Positions 1 to 4,882 of a stretch of DNA of 7,035 nt are shown piece by piece; positions within the stretch are counted from its first letter, which is position 1; every line of letters starts with the position of its first letter. The stretch comes from JBDUDR01 sp040002845. GTDB taxonomy: Bacteria; Actinomycetota; Actinomycetes; Propionibacteriales; Nocardioidaceae. The stretch covers positions 1 through 7,035 of the forward strand of contig JBDUDR010000145.1 of assembly GCA_040002845.1 (NCBI GenBank), written 5' to 3'. The position numbers were made by a program, and so were the translations under genes. The notes below the pieces were generated by a model. It was not told the DNA's origin. It saw nothing but the letters and a program-made list of their open reading frames with translations, and searched no databases.

Positions 1-5
1 TCACT

Positions 6-35
6 TTGACCACGCCGGGGTAGGGTCCGTACACT
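6..35 (+). promoter_or_regulatory. Probable sigma70-type promoter of rplU-rpmA
   Basis: A -35 like TTGACC (6-11) and a -10 like TACACT (30-35) are separated by 18 bases, close to the primary-sigma consensus. Transcription would begin near 41-43, leaving a leader of about 85 bases before the rplU GTG. The position, directly before a ribosomal protein gene pair, fits a strong housekeeping promoter. It was found by eye only; the start site is inferred. Confidence 0.6.
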
Positions 36-70
36 CGATCTTCGGCGTGAATCACAGCGCCCTGGTCGAT

Positions 71-90
71 GCGCCCCGATGCGGGAGCGC
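71..90 (+). promoter_or_regulatory. Leader hairpin upstream of rplU
   Basis: GCGC-CCCG (71-78) can pair with CGGG (82-85) and, past one bulged A (86), with GCGC (87-90), leaving ATG (79-81) as the loop. An alternative partner, GCGCCC at 57-62, could pair with the same 3' arm, so two exclusive folds are possible. Ribosomal protein leaders are often regulatory, but this does not match any leader family I can name. The ATG in the loop opens a frame that runs into L21; I do not regard it as the start. Confidence 0.35.
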
Positions 91-126
91 GTTTCAGTTC
101 AACCCGACAGCGAGAGTGAGTCTGCG

Positions 127-438
127 GTGTACGCGATCGTGCGCAGTGGCGCCCGCCAGGAGAAGGTTGCTGTCGGCGACGTCATCGAGATCGACAAGAT
201 CGCGAGCGACGCCGGGGACACCGTCCGGTTGCCAGCGCTCCTGGTGGTCGACGGTGACACCGTCACCTCGGATGCGAAGAAGCTGTCGAAGGTGTCAGTA
301 ACCGCCGAGGTGATCAAGGAGACCCGGGGTCCCAAGATCCACATCCTGAAGTACAAGAACAAGACCGGATACCGCAAACGCCAGGGGCACCGTCAGACGT
401 ACACCCAGGTCAAGGTCACCGGCATCAAGACCACGTGA
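127..438 (+). CDS. rplU: 50S ribosomal protein L21
   Basis: L21 is a large-subunit protein that binds 23S rRNA together with L20. The protein begins VYAIVRSGARQEKVAVGD, the standard L21 opening in which the first residue is normally the initiator Met. The GTG at 127 is therefore the start and gives 103 aa, the family's usual length. A longer frame from ATG 79 adds 16 residues with no family counterpart and starts inside a leader hairpin. The ribosome binding site is weak (GAGAG and GTGAG within 112-120). The C-terminal signature GYRKRQGHRQ (residues 81-90), rich in Arg/Lys for rRNA contact, is intact. rpmA follows after 20 bases, so the two are co-transcribed. Confidence 0.97.
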   Translation: MYAIVRSGARQEKVAVGDVIEIDKIASDAGDTVRLPALLVVDGDTVTSDAKKLSKVSVTAEVIKETRGPKIHILKYKNKTGYRKRQGHRQTYTQVKVTGIKTT

Positions 439-458
439 TCTCGAGCGAGGGCTGAACA

Positions 459-719
459 ATGGCACACAAGAAGGGCGCGGCATCCACCAAGAACGGCCGC
501 GACTCCAACTCCCAGCGGCTGGGCGTCAAGCGCTATGGCGGTCAGCTAGTCAACGCCGGTGAGATCATCGTCCGCCAGCGAGGCACCCATTTTCACCCCG
601 GCGAGGGCGTGGGTCGCGGTGGCGACGACACACTGTTCGCGCTCGTGGAGGGTGCGGTCGAGTTCGGGACCCGGCGCGGGCGGCGTGTCGTCAATATCGT
701 CCCGGCCGCCGCAGAGTAG
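459..719 (+). CDS. rpmA: 50S ribosomal protein L27
   Basis: L27 is the bacterial protein whose N-terminal tail reaches the peptidyl-transferase centre. The 86-aa product begins MAHKKGAASTKNGRDSNSQ, the canonical start, so it lacks the cleaved N-terminal extension known from Firmicutes. The GTHFHPGEGVGRGGDDTLFA segment (residues 43-62) is the conserved core. GAGGG lies about 8 bases before the ATG. The gene is second in the rplU-rpmA unit, and a strong hairpin (751-774) separates it from obgE. Confidence 0.98.
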   Translation: MAHKKGAASTKNGRDSNSQRLGVKRYGGQLVNAGEIIVRQRGTHFHPGEGVGRGGDDTLFALVEGAVEFGTRRGRRVVNIVPAAAE

Positions 720-748
720 CGGCAACAGACCACTTCAAGAGACCACGT

Positions 749-776
749 GAGGGCGGGCCGGATCCGGTCCGCCCTT
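749..776 (+). terminator. GC-rich hairpin between rpmA and obgE (partial terminator or attenuator)
   Basis: Bases 751-760 pair with 765-774 (10 bp, one G-U) around a GATC loop. A-U and G-U pairs can extend the stem to 749/776. Only TTCGTC follows, without a real U-run, so full intrinsic termination is doubtful. It may lower read-through so that the two ribosomal genes are made in excess over obgE, or it may mark the 3' end of the ribosomal mRNA. The structure is visible in the sequence; the role is inferred. Confidence 0.5.
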
Positions 777-817
777 CGTCATCTCGCGACACTCCGGAAC
801 GAGAGAGGCTGGAACCG

Positions 818-2179
818 ATGGCAGTCCCGACGTTCGTGGACCGTGTCGTGTTGCACCTCAGCGCCGGCCGAGGCGGGAACGGGGTCGCCTCGATCCACCG
901 GGAGAAGTTCAAGCCCTTCGGTGGACCCGACGGGGGTAACGGTGGTCGCGGCGGTGACATCGTGCTGCGGGTCGACTCCAATGTCACGACGCTGGTCGAC
1001 TACCACCACGAGCCCCACCGGAGGGCGGGCGACGGGGGACAAGGCGCTGGCGGCAACAAGAACGGAGCCAGCGGAGACGACCTCGTGCTGCCCGTTCCAG
1101 ACGGTACGGTCGTCGCCACCATGGCTGGGGAGGTGCTGGCCGACCTGGTCGGTGCGGGGACCGAGGTGGTCGTGGCGGCCGGCGGCAGGGGCGGCTTGGG
1201 CAACGCCTCCCTCGCAACCAGCAAACGCAAGGCTCCCGGCTTTGCCCTACTGGGCGAACCCGGTGCCGAGCTCACCATCACCCTCGAGCTCAAGGTCGTC
1301 GCCGATGTCGGGCTGGTGGGGTTCCCCAGTGCCGGCAAGTCCAGTTTGATAGCCGCGCTGTCCAGGGCGCGGCCCAAGATCGCCGACTATCCCTTCACGA
1401 CCCTGGCGCCCAACCTCGGTGTGGTCACGGCCGGCGACGTCACGTTCACGGTCGCTGACGTGCCCGGGCTGATCGAGGGCGCAAGCGAAGGCAAGGGTCT
1501 CGGTCACCAGTTCCTGCGGCACATCGAGCGGTGCGCGGCGTTGGTGCACGTGATCGACTGTGCAACCGCCGATCCTGGACGCGACCCGATCAGCGATCTG
1601 GATGTGATCGAGGCGGAGCTGGGATCCCACGGAGGACTGGACGACCGGCCACGGGTGGTCGCGCTCAACAAGATCGACGTACCGGACGCGCGTGAGCTGG
1701 CGGATCTGGTACGCGGGGACATCGAGAGTCGCGGGCTGTCCGTCCTACCGGTCTCCGCGGCGACTCATGAGGGACTGCGCGAGCTCAGCTTCGAGATGGC
1801 AGGGCTGGTGGCTAGCAGCCGAGCCGCCCGGCCAGCCGTGTCGCCGACTCAGATCGTGCTGCACCCGAGGGCGACCGGGGGACCCGACTTCACGGTGTCC
1901 AGGTCGGGAGACGGGTGGCGCGTACGGGGCGACAAACCCGAGCGTTGGGTGCACCAGACAGATTTCTCGAACGACGAAGCGGTGGGTTACCTGGCCGATC
2001 GGCTGGCCCGGCTCGGGGTGGAGGAACGGCTCCTCGCGCTTGGGGCCAAGCGGGGCGACGACGTCATCATCGGTGAGGAAAGCAACGCTGTGGTGTTCGA
2101 CTTCGACCCCCAGCTGGAGGCGGGCGCCGAGATGCTGCACGGCCCACGAGGCTCCGACCGACGCCTGCAGGGCCACTGA
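818..2179 (+). CDS. obgE: GTPase Obg, ribosome assembly and stress-linked GTPase
   Basis: Obg binds the 50S subunit late in assembly and links growth to the GTP/ppGpp state. The 453-aa protein has the three expected parts. First is the glycine-rich Obg fold (about 1-158), with the typical FVDRVVLHLSAGRGGNG opening and many GG turns. Second is the G domain, with G1 GFPSAGKS (168-175), switch I YPFTT (191-195), G3 DVPG (214-217), G4 NKID (284-287) and G5 SAATHEG (313-319). Third is the OCT domain (about 345-435), as in Gram-positive Obg. Start ATG 818 follows AGAGG at 804-808. The C-terminal tail after ~435 is polar and variable. All nucleotide-binding motifs are intact. Confidence 0.98.
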   Translation: MAVPTFVDRVVLHLSAGRGGNGVASIHREKFKPFGGPDGGNGGRGGDIVLRVDSNVTTLVDYHHEPHRRAGDGGQGAGGNKNGASGDDLVLPVPDGTVVATMAGEVLADLVGAGTEVVVAAGGRGGLGNASLATSKRKAPGFALLGEPGAELTITLELKVVADVGLVGFPSAGKSSLIAALSRARPKIADYPFTTLAPNLGVVTAGDVTFTVADVPGLIEGASEGKGLGHQFLRHIERCAALVHVIDCATADPGRDPISDLDVIEAELGSHGGLDDRPRVVALNKIDVPDARELADLVRGDIESRGLSVLPVSAATHEGLRELSFEMAGLVASSRAARPAVSPTQIVLHPRATGGPDFTVSRSGDGWRVRGDKPERWVHQTDFSNDEAVGYLADRLARLGVEERLLALGAKRGDDVIIGEESNAVVFDFDPQLEAGAEMLHGPRGSDRRLQGH

Positions 2180-2187
2180 CACTTCCT

Positions 2188-2223
2188 TGCCGAGACGCCG
2201 GGTTTTCGGCAGTTTTCTCGGCA
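2188..2223 (+). terminator. Inverted repeat after obgE, possible terminator
   Basis: TGCCGAGA (2188-2195) is perfectly complementary to TCTCGGCA (2216-2223). Nested inside is GCCG (2197-2200) with CGGC (2207-2210), and the latter is followed by AGTTTTCT. The inner hairpin plus T-tract looks like a weak intrinsic terminator for obgE, and the outer stem looks like a competing fold. It starts 9 bases after the obgE stop codon. Confidence 0.4.
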
Positions 2224-2294
2224 TGTCGCGGCGTTGTTGGCGTTTCGGTGGCAGCGATCCGAGCTCGATCCCGGCGATACCTGTCGACCGCCTG

Positions 2295-2336
2295 GAATAA
2301 GTGTCGGATGGCGGCGAATAAGTGTCGGATCGGCGG
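2295..2336 (+). repeat. Two tandem 21-bp repeat units
   Basis: GAATAAGTGTCGGAT occurs at 2295-2309 and 2316-2330, exactly 21 bases apart (two helical turns). The similarity continues into GGCGG after each copy. Spacing by whole helical turns is what is expected for two operator half-sites bound on one face of the DNA. They lie 120-160 bases upstream of the hypothetical gene at 2456. Whether they are operators or part of a repeated element cannot be told from one copy. Confidence 0.6.
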
Positions 2337-2348
2337 GCAGGGGCGGGG

Positions 2349-2367
2349 TGAAAAGGGATGAAAAGGG
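2349..2367 (+). repeat. Short 10-bp-period purine repeat
   Basis: TGAAAAGGG occurs at 2349-2357 and 2359-2367, inside an almost pure purine stretch (2345-2372) flanked by G-runs. It is one of the few A-rich patches in this GC-rich window. No function is evident. Confidence 0.4.
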
Positions 2368-2455
2368 GGGAATCGCCAAGATTGGCCTTCGGCTGCGCCC
2401 CCGGGCTGGCTGCGTGACACTTTGAGGGCGCACCCCCGACCACCATGAGGAGCCT

Positions 2456-2806
2456 GTGGACCGACCCGGCCGAACGTGGCACGTGACGGTGACCGTCGCG
2501 GGGTCGTCGGTCGCGCCGAAGCGGGTACGCGAGGCGCTGCAGCGGCTGGCGAGCGAACAGCCGTTCCTGTCTTCGATCCGGTACGCACCGCAGCGCGCCG
2601 AGCTGTCGTACTGGGAGCAGGCGGAGGACATGGTCGACGCCGCGTCGATGGCCTTGCGGATCTGGAACGAGCACCGCACGACGTCGCGACTGCCGAGCTG
2701 GGAGGTGGTCGGCCTCGAGGTGCTGGAACAGGAGACCTACCGAGTCCGGGTGCCCGGCAGCGGCATGTTGACGGCCGCCGAGCGGCCCCTGCTGCTGCCC
2801 TTCTGA
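2456..2806 (+). CDS. Hypothetical protein, possibly conserved in actinobacteria
   Basis: I do not recognise a named family. The 116-aa product has coding-type third-position G+C and an alternating pattern: strand (WHVTVTVAG, 8-16), helix (about 20-33), strand pair (FLSSIRYAPQRAELSYWEQ), long helix (about 55-75) and strand (EVVGLEVLEQETYRVRV). This suggests a small alpha/beta fold of ferredoxin-like size. No signal peptide or membrane segment is seen. GTG 2456 is the only upstream start before an in-frame stop at 2423-2425, and GAGG lies 5 bases before it. GTG 2483 is an alternative that would drop 9 residues. The gene stands alone between the repeat-rich gap and the small membrane protein gene. 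Confidence 0.75.
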   Translation: MDRPGRTWHVTVTVAGSSVAPKRVREALQRLASEQPFLSSIRYAPQRAELSYWEQAEDMVDAASMALRIWNEHRTTSRLPSWEVVGLEVLEQETYRVRVPGSGMLTAAERPLLLPF

Positions 2807-2856
2807 CGGCACCAGCGCCATTGACCCCGCGACCGAGCCGATGGTGTGGGAGGCGG

Positions 2857-2862
2857 TAGCCT
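2857..2862 (+). promoter_or_regulatory. -10 element for a leaderless transcript
   Basis: TAGCCT lies 6 bases before the ATG at 2869. This TANNNT-N6-ATG layout is characteristic of actinobacterial leaderless mRNAs, where transcription begins at the A of the start codon. No ribosome binding site is suitably placed (the nearest, GGGAGG, ends 15 bases upstream), which agrees with leaderless initiation. No convincing -35 is seen. Confidence 0.55.
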
Positions 2863-2868
2863 TCCGTC

Positions 2869-3015
2869 ATGCGGATCACGTCACTGGCAGCCGAGGGCGA
2901 GCAACTGCGTGACCTGCCAGTCCCACCGATCGTGATCGCCGGTGGCACGTTCGTGCTGTTGTTGATGCTCATCACGGTGGTGCTCATCTACGGCCGGGGA
3001 CGGCCGCATTCCTGA
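2869..3015 (+). CDS. Small single-pass membrane protein upstream of nadD
   Basis: This 48-aa protein begins MRITSLAAEGEQLRDLPVP. One hydrophobic helix follows at about residues 19-42, and the C-terminus is GRGRPHS. Small proteins with one helix and a C-terminal G(K/R)GRPH(S/T) are, as I recall, common just before nadD in actinobacteria, often with proBA in between. Basic residues after the helix suggest the C-terminus is cytoplasmic. Its role is unknown. The start is supported by a leaderless-type -10 six bases upstream. It ends 48 bases before nadD. It is easily missed because of its length. Confidence 0.8.
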   Translation: MRITSLAAEGEQLRDLPVPPIVIAGGTFVLLLMLITVVLIYGRGRPHS

Positions 3016-3050
3016 CCCGCGTGACCGCCAGGAAAGCCGCTCATACCCGA

Positions 3051-3056
3051 TATCGT
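3051..3056 (+). promoter_or_regulatory. Possible -10 element for leaderless nadD
   Basis: TATCGT lies 7 bases before the GTG at 3064, the same TANNNT-spacer-start layout as at 2857. No usable ribosome binding site is close; AGGAAAG (about 3029-3035) is too far. This supports GTG 3064 over GTG 3055, which overlaps the element. No clear -35 is seen. Confidence 0.4.
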
Positions 3057-3063
3057 GCGGCGC

Positions 3064-3684
3064 GTGACTGACAACGCGTCGCGACGCATCGGCGTCATGG
3101 GTGGCACGTTTGACCCCATCCATCACGGACACCTGGTCGCCGCCAGCGAGGTACAGGCCTGGTTCGAGCTGGACCAGGTCGTGTTCGTACCGACTGGCCA
3201 GCCCTGGCAGAAGGCCGAGCGCGAGGTCAGCCCGGCCGAGGACCGCTACCTCATGACCGTCATCGCCACCGCATCCAACCCGCGGTTCTCGGTCAGCCGC
3301 GTCGACGTGGACCGCGCCGGTCTGACGTACACCGTCGATACGCTGCGTGAGCTGAGTGCCCAGCACCGGGACGCCGACCTGTACTTCATCACTGGTGCCG
3401 ATGCGCTGGCCCAGATCCTGACCTGGCGAGATGCCAGAGAGATCTTCGAGCTGGCTCACTTCGTCGGCTGTACGCGGCCCGGTACGTCGATCAATGCGGA
3501 CGCGCTGGTCGACCTGCCGATGGACCGGGTCACGATCATCGAGATCCCAGCCCTCGCGATCTCCTCGACCGCCTGTCGCAACCGCGTGCAGCGCGGCGAG
3601 CCCGTGTGGTATCTCGTACCCGACGGTGTGGTGCAGTACATCGCCAAGCGCTCGCTCTACCGCCCCAACCCGCCGCCCCTGTGA
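3064..3684 (+). CDS. nadD: Nicotinate-nucleotide adenylyltransferase
   Basis: NadD transfers AMP from ATP to nicotinate mononucleotide, giving deamido-NAD in NAD synthesis. It is a cytoplasmic enzyme of the nucleotidyltransferase alpha/beta phosphodiesterase superfamily. The ATP-binding signature GGTFDPIHHGH (residues 13-23) and the second motif ISSTACR (166-172) are both intact. VFVPTGQPWQK (40-50) is the substrate-side loop typical of actinobacterial NadD. The length of 206 aa is normal. GTG 3055 and ATG 3097 are other in-frame starts; 3064 is chosen from the leaderless -10 and because the Met at 3097 is only two residues before the ATP motif. rsfS follows after 13 bases. Confidence 0.96.
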   Translation: MTDNASRRIGVMGGTFDPIHHGHLVAASEVQAWFELDQVVFVPTGQPWQKAEREVSPAEDRYLMTVIATASNPRFSVSRVDVDRAGLTYTVDTLRELSAQHRDADLYFITGADALAQILTWRDAREIFELAHFVGCTRPGTSINADALVDLPMDRVTIIEIPALAISSTACRNRVQRGEPVWYLVPDGVVQYIAKRSLYRPNPPPL

Positions 3685-3697
3685 CAGAGAGGACCCT

Positions 3698-4093
3698 GTG
3701 CCTGCCACAGATCGCGCCATCGAGCTCGTCCACGTCGCCGCCGAAGCGGCCTCGGACAAGCTGGCCGACCACATCATCGCCTTCGACGTCTCGGAGCAGC
3801 TGGCCATCACGGACGCCTTCCTGGTCTGCTCCGCCGACAACGACCGACAGGTACACGCCATCGTGGACGAGGTCGAGGAGCGGCTGCGCACACTCGGGGC
3901 GAGGCCGGCGCGTCGGGAGGGCCACCGGCAAGGCCGCTGGGTTCTGCTGGACTACATCGACATCGTGATCCACGTCCAGCAGGAGGAGGAGCGGATGTTC
4001 TACGCCCTCGAACGCATCTGGCGCGACTGTCCAGTGATCCCGCTCCCCGAATCCGTCGGGAATGGGCGACAGGCACCCGAGAGGTCTCCGTGA
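3698..4093 (+). CDS. rsfS: Ribosome silencing factor RsfS
   Basis: RsfS (formerly Iojap/YbeB) binds L14 on the 50S subunit and blocks joining with the 30S, so it reduces translation under nutrient limitation. The 131-aa product has the family core: ITDAFLVCSADNDRQVHAI (37-55) and then REGHRQGRWVLLDYIDIVIH (73-92), followed by EERMFYALERIW (97-108). The start is GTG 3698, with GAGAGGA ending 4 bases upstream. A polar tail of ~20 residues after the domain is variable. Its stop overlaps the next start (GTGA), implying translational coupling. The nadD-rsfS pairing is conserved across bacteria. Confidence 0.97.
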   Translation: MPATDRAIELVHVAAEAASDKLADHIIAFDVSEQLAITDAFLVCSADNDRQVHAIVDEVEERLRTLGARPARREGHRQGRWVLLDYIDIVIHVQQEEERMFYALERIWRDCPVIPLPESVGNGRQAPERSP

Positions 4094-4788
4094 CCGGCCG
4101 CCGGCTGCTGGTATGGCGCCACGGCCAGACTGAGTGGAACGCCTCCGGACGGGCGCAGGGTCATGCCGAGGTGCCCCTTGACGACGTCGGCCGCGCACAG
4201 GCCAGGGAGGCCGCGGCCAGGCTGGCTTCACTCGGGCCGGTCGCGCTGTGGTCCAGCGACCTGTCACGGGCGAGCGAGACGGCCCAGGTGCTGGCCGATG
4301 TGACCGGGCTCCCGGTACGCCTGGACGCACGGCTACGCGAGGCGCATCTGGGCGTACGCCAGGGGCTCACCATGGCGGAGTCGCGGGCTCAGTACCCGGA
4401 TGAGTGGGCCCGATGGGACGCCGGTGAGCAGGTTCGGTTCCCCGGAGCGGAGATCGACCACGAGGTGGCCGACCGCATCCGTACCGTGATGCGCGAGGCG
4501 GCTTCCGAGCTCGGACCCGAACAGTTGGCTGTTCTGGTGTCGCACGGAGTCGCGATGCGACTCGGCATCTGCCGTTTCCTCGATCTGCCGCAGGCCAACT
4601 GGAAGTCGTTCTCCGGTTTCTCCAACTGCGCCTGGGCGCTGTTGGAGGAGGGGCAGCGAGGCTGGCGCCTGATGGAGTACAACGCAGGCTCGCTGCCGGA
4701 GCCGCTGCTGTCGGACGACCTGGTCGACTCGGATCTGGACTCCGAGACCGAGGCCTCCCGGATCGACTCGTACAAGGCGCCTCGATAG
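4090..4788 (+). CDS. Histidine phosphatase, likely GpgP-type (glucosyl-3-phosphoglycerate phosphatase)
   Basis: This is a member of the phosphoglycerate-mutase-like histidine phosphatases. The catalytic motif is RHGQTEWN (10-17, His11). Supporting residues are Arg60 in SSDLSRASETA, the acid Glu84 in LREAHLG, and the second His152 in VSHGVAMR. All are present, so the enzyme should be active. In Mycobacterium tuberculosis the gene in the same place after nadD and rsfS (Rv2419c) is the phosphatase GpgP, which removes phosphate from glucosyl-3-phosphoglycerate in methylglucose lipopolysaccharide synthesis. The substrate here is inferred from synteny and general resemblance only. Length is 232 aa, with an acidic Ser/Asp-rich C-terminal tail (about 203-226) beyond the domain. 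The start overlaps the rsfS stop by 4 bases. Confidence 0.9.
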   Translation: MTGRRLLVWRHGQTEWNASGRAQGHAEVPLDDVGRAQAREAAARLASLGPVALWSSDLSRASETAQVLADVTGLPVRLDARLREAHLGVRQGLTMAESRAQYPDEWARWDAGEQVRFPGAEIDHEVADRIRTVMREAASELGPEQLAVLVSHGVAMRLGICRFLDLPQANWKSFSGFSNCAWALLEEGQRGWRLMEYNAGSLPEPLLSDDLVDSDLDSETEASRIDSYKAPR

Positions 4789-4814
4789 CGCCCGTATCAC
4801 CAAGGCGACGCCGG

Positions 4815-4875
4815 TCCTCCTCCACTTCAGACAGCCTGCCCATCGCGGATGCCAGCGAGGGCTCCCGGAGGAGGA
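4815..4875 (+). promoter_or_regulatory. Putative hairpin hiding the peptidase ribosome binding site
   Basis: TCCTCCTCC (4815-4823) is perfectly complementary to GGAGGAGGA (4867-4875), the Shine-Dalgarno region of the peptidase gene. Two further stems nest inside: AGCCT/GGGCT (4833-4837 with 4859-4863, one G-U) and CATC/GATG (4841-4844 with 4848-4851, loop GCG). If the transcript begins upstream of 4815 the ribosome site would be masked. Whether this acts as a thermosensor, a translational brake or not at all is unknown. The pairing is seen directly; the function is inferred. Confidence 0.45.
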
Positions 4876-4882
4876 AGGCAAC

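Larger units (their letters stand above)
2178..2422. repeat. Cluster of four GACACTT/AAGTGTC heptamers in both orientations
   Basis: In the 276-base gap after obgE the heptamer GACACTT occurs at 2178-2184 (overlapping the obgE stop) and 2416-2422. Its reverse complement AAGTGTC occurs at 2300-2306 and 2321-2327. Random expectation for one heptamer on both strands of about 245 bases is roughly 0.03. The arrangement suggests either a regulator binding array for the next gene or a degenerate interspersed extragenic repeat. No open frame in the gap resembles a gene. Confidence 0.55.

Noticed and set aside
79..126. 16-residue N-terminal extension of L21 from ATG 79
   Set aside because: The family starts at M/V-Y-A-I-V. 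The extension has no family counterpart, and its ATG sits in a leader hairpin.
2234..2425. 63-codon + strand open frame in the gap after obgE
   Set aside because: It has no ribosome site, crosses the tandem repeats and has a composition unlike a protein.
2445..2486. 13-codon frame (MRSLWTDPAERGT) whose stop overlaps the GTG at 2483
   Set aside because: It could be a coupled leader peptide, but it has no well-placed ribosome site, and the main start at 2456 is better supported.
1745..2987. Long - strand open frames over obgE, the repeat gap and the hypothetical gene
   Set aside because: The products are low-complexity and rich in Arg/Pro/Ser, and they run across unrelated + strand genes. This is typical of GC-rich shadow frames.
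2881..3891. - strand open frame opposite nadD and rsfS
   Set aside because: Both + strand genes are certain, and this frame shows no family signature.
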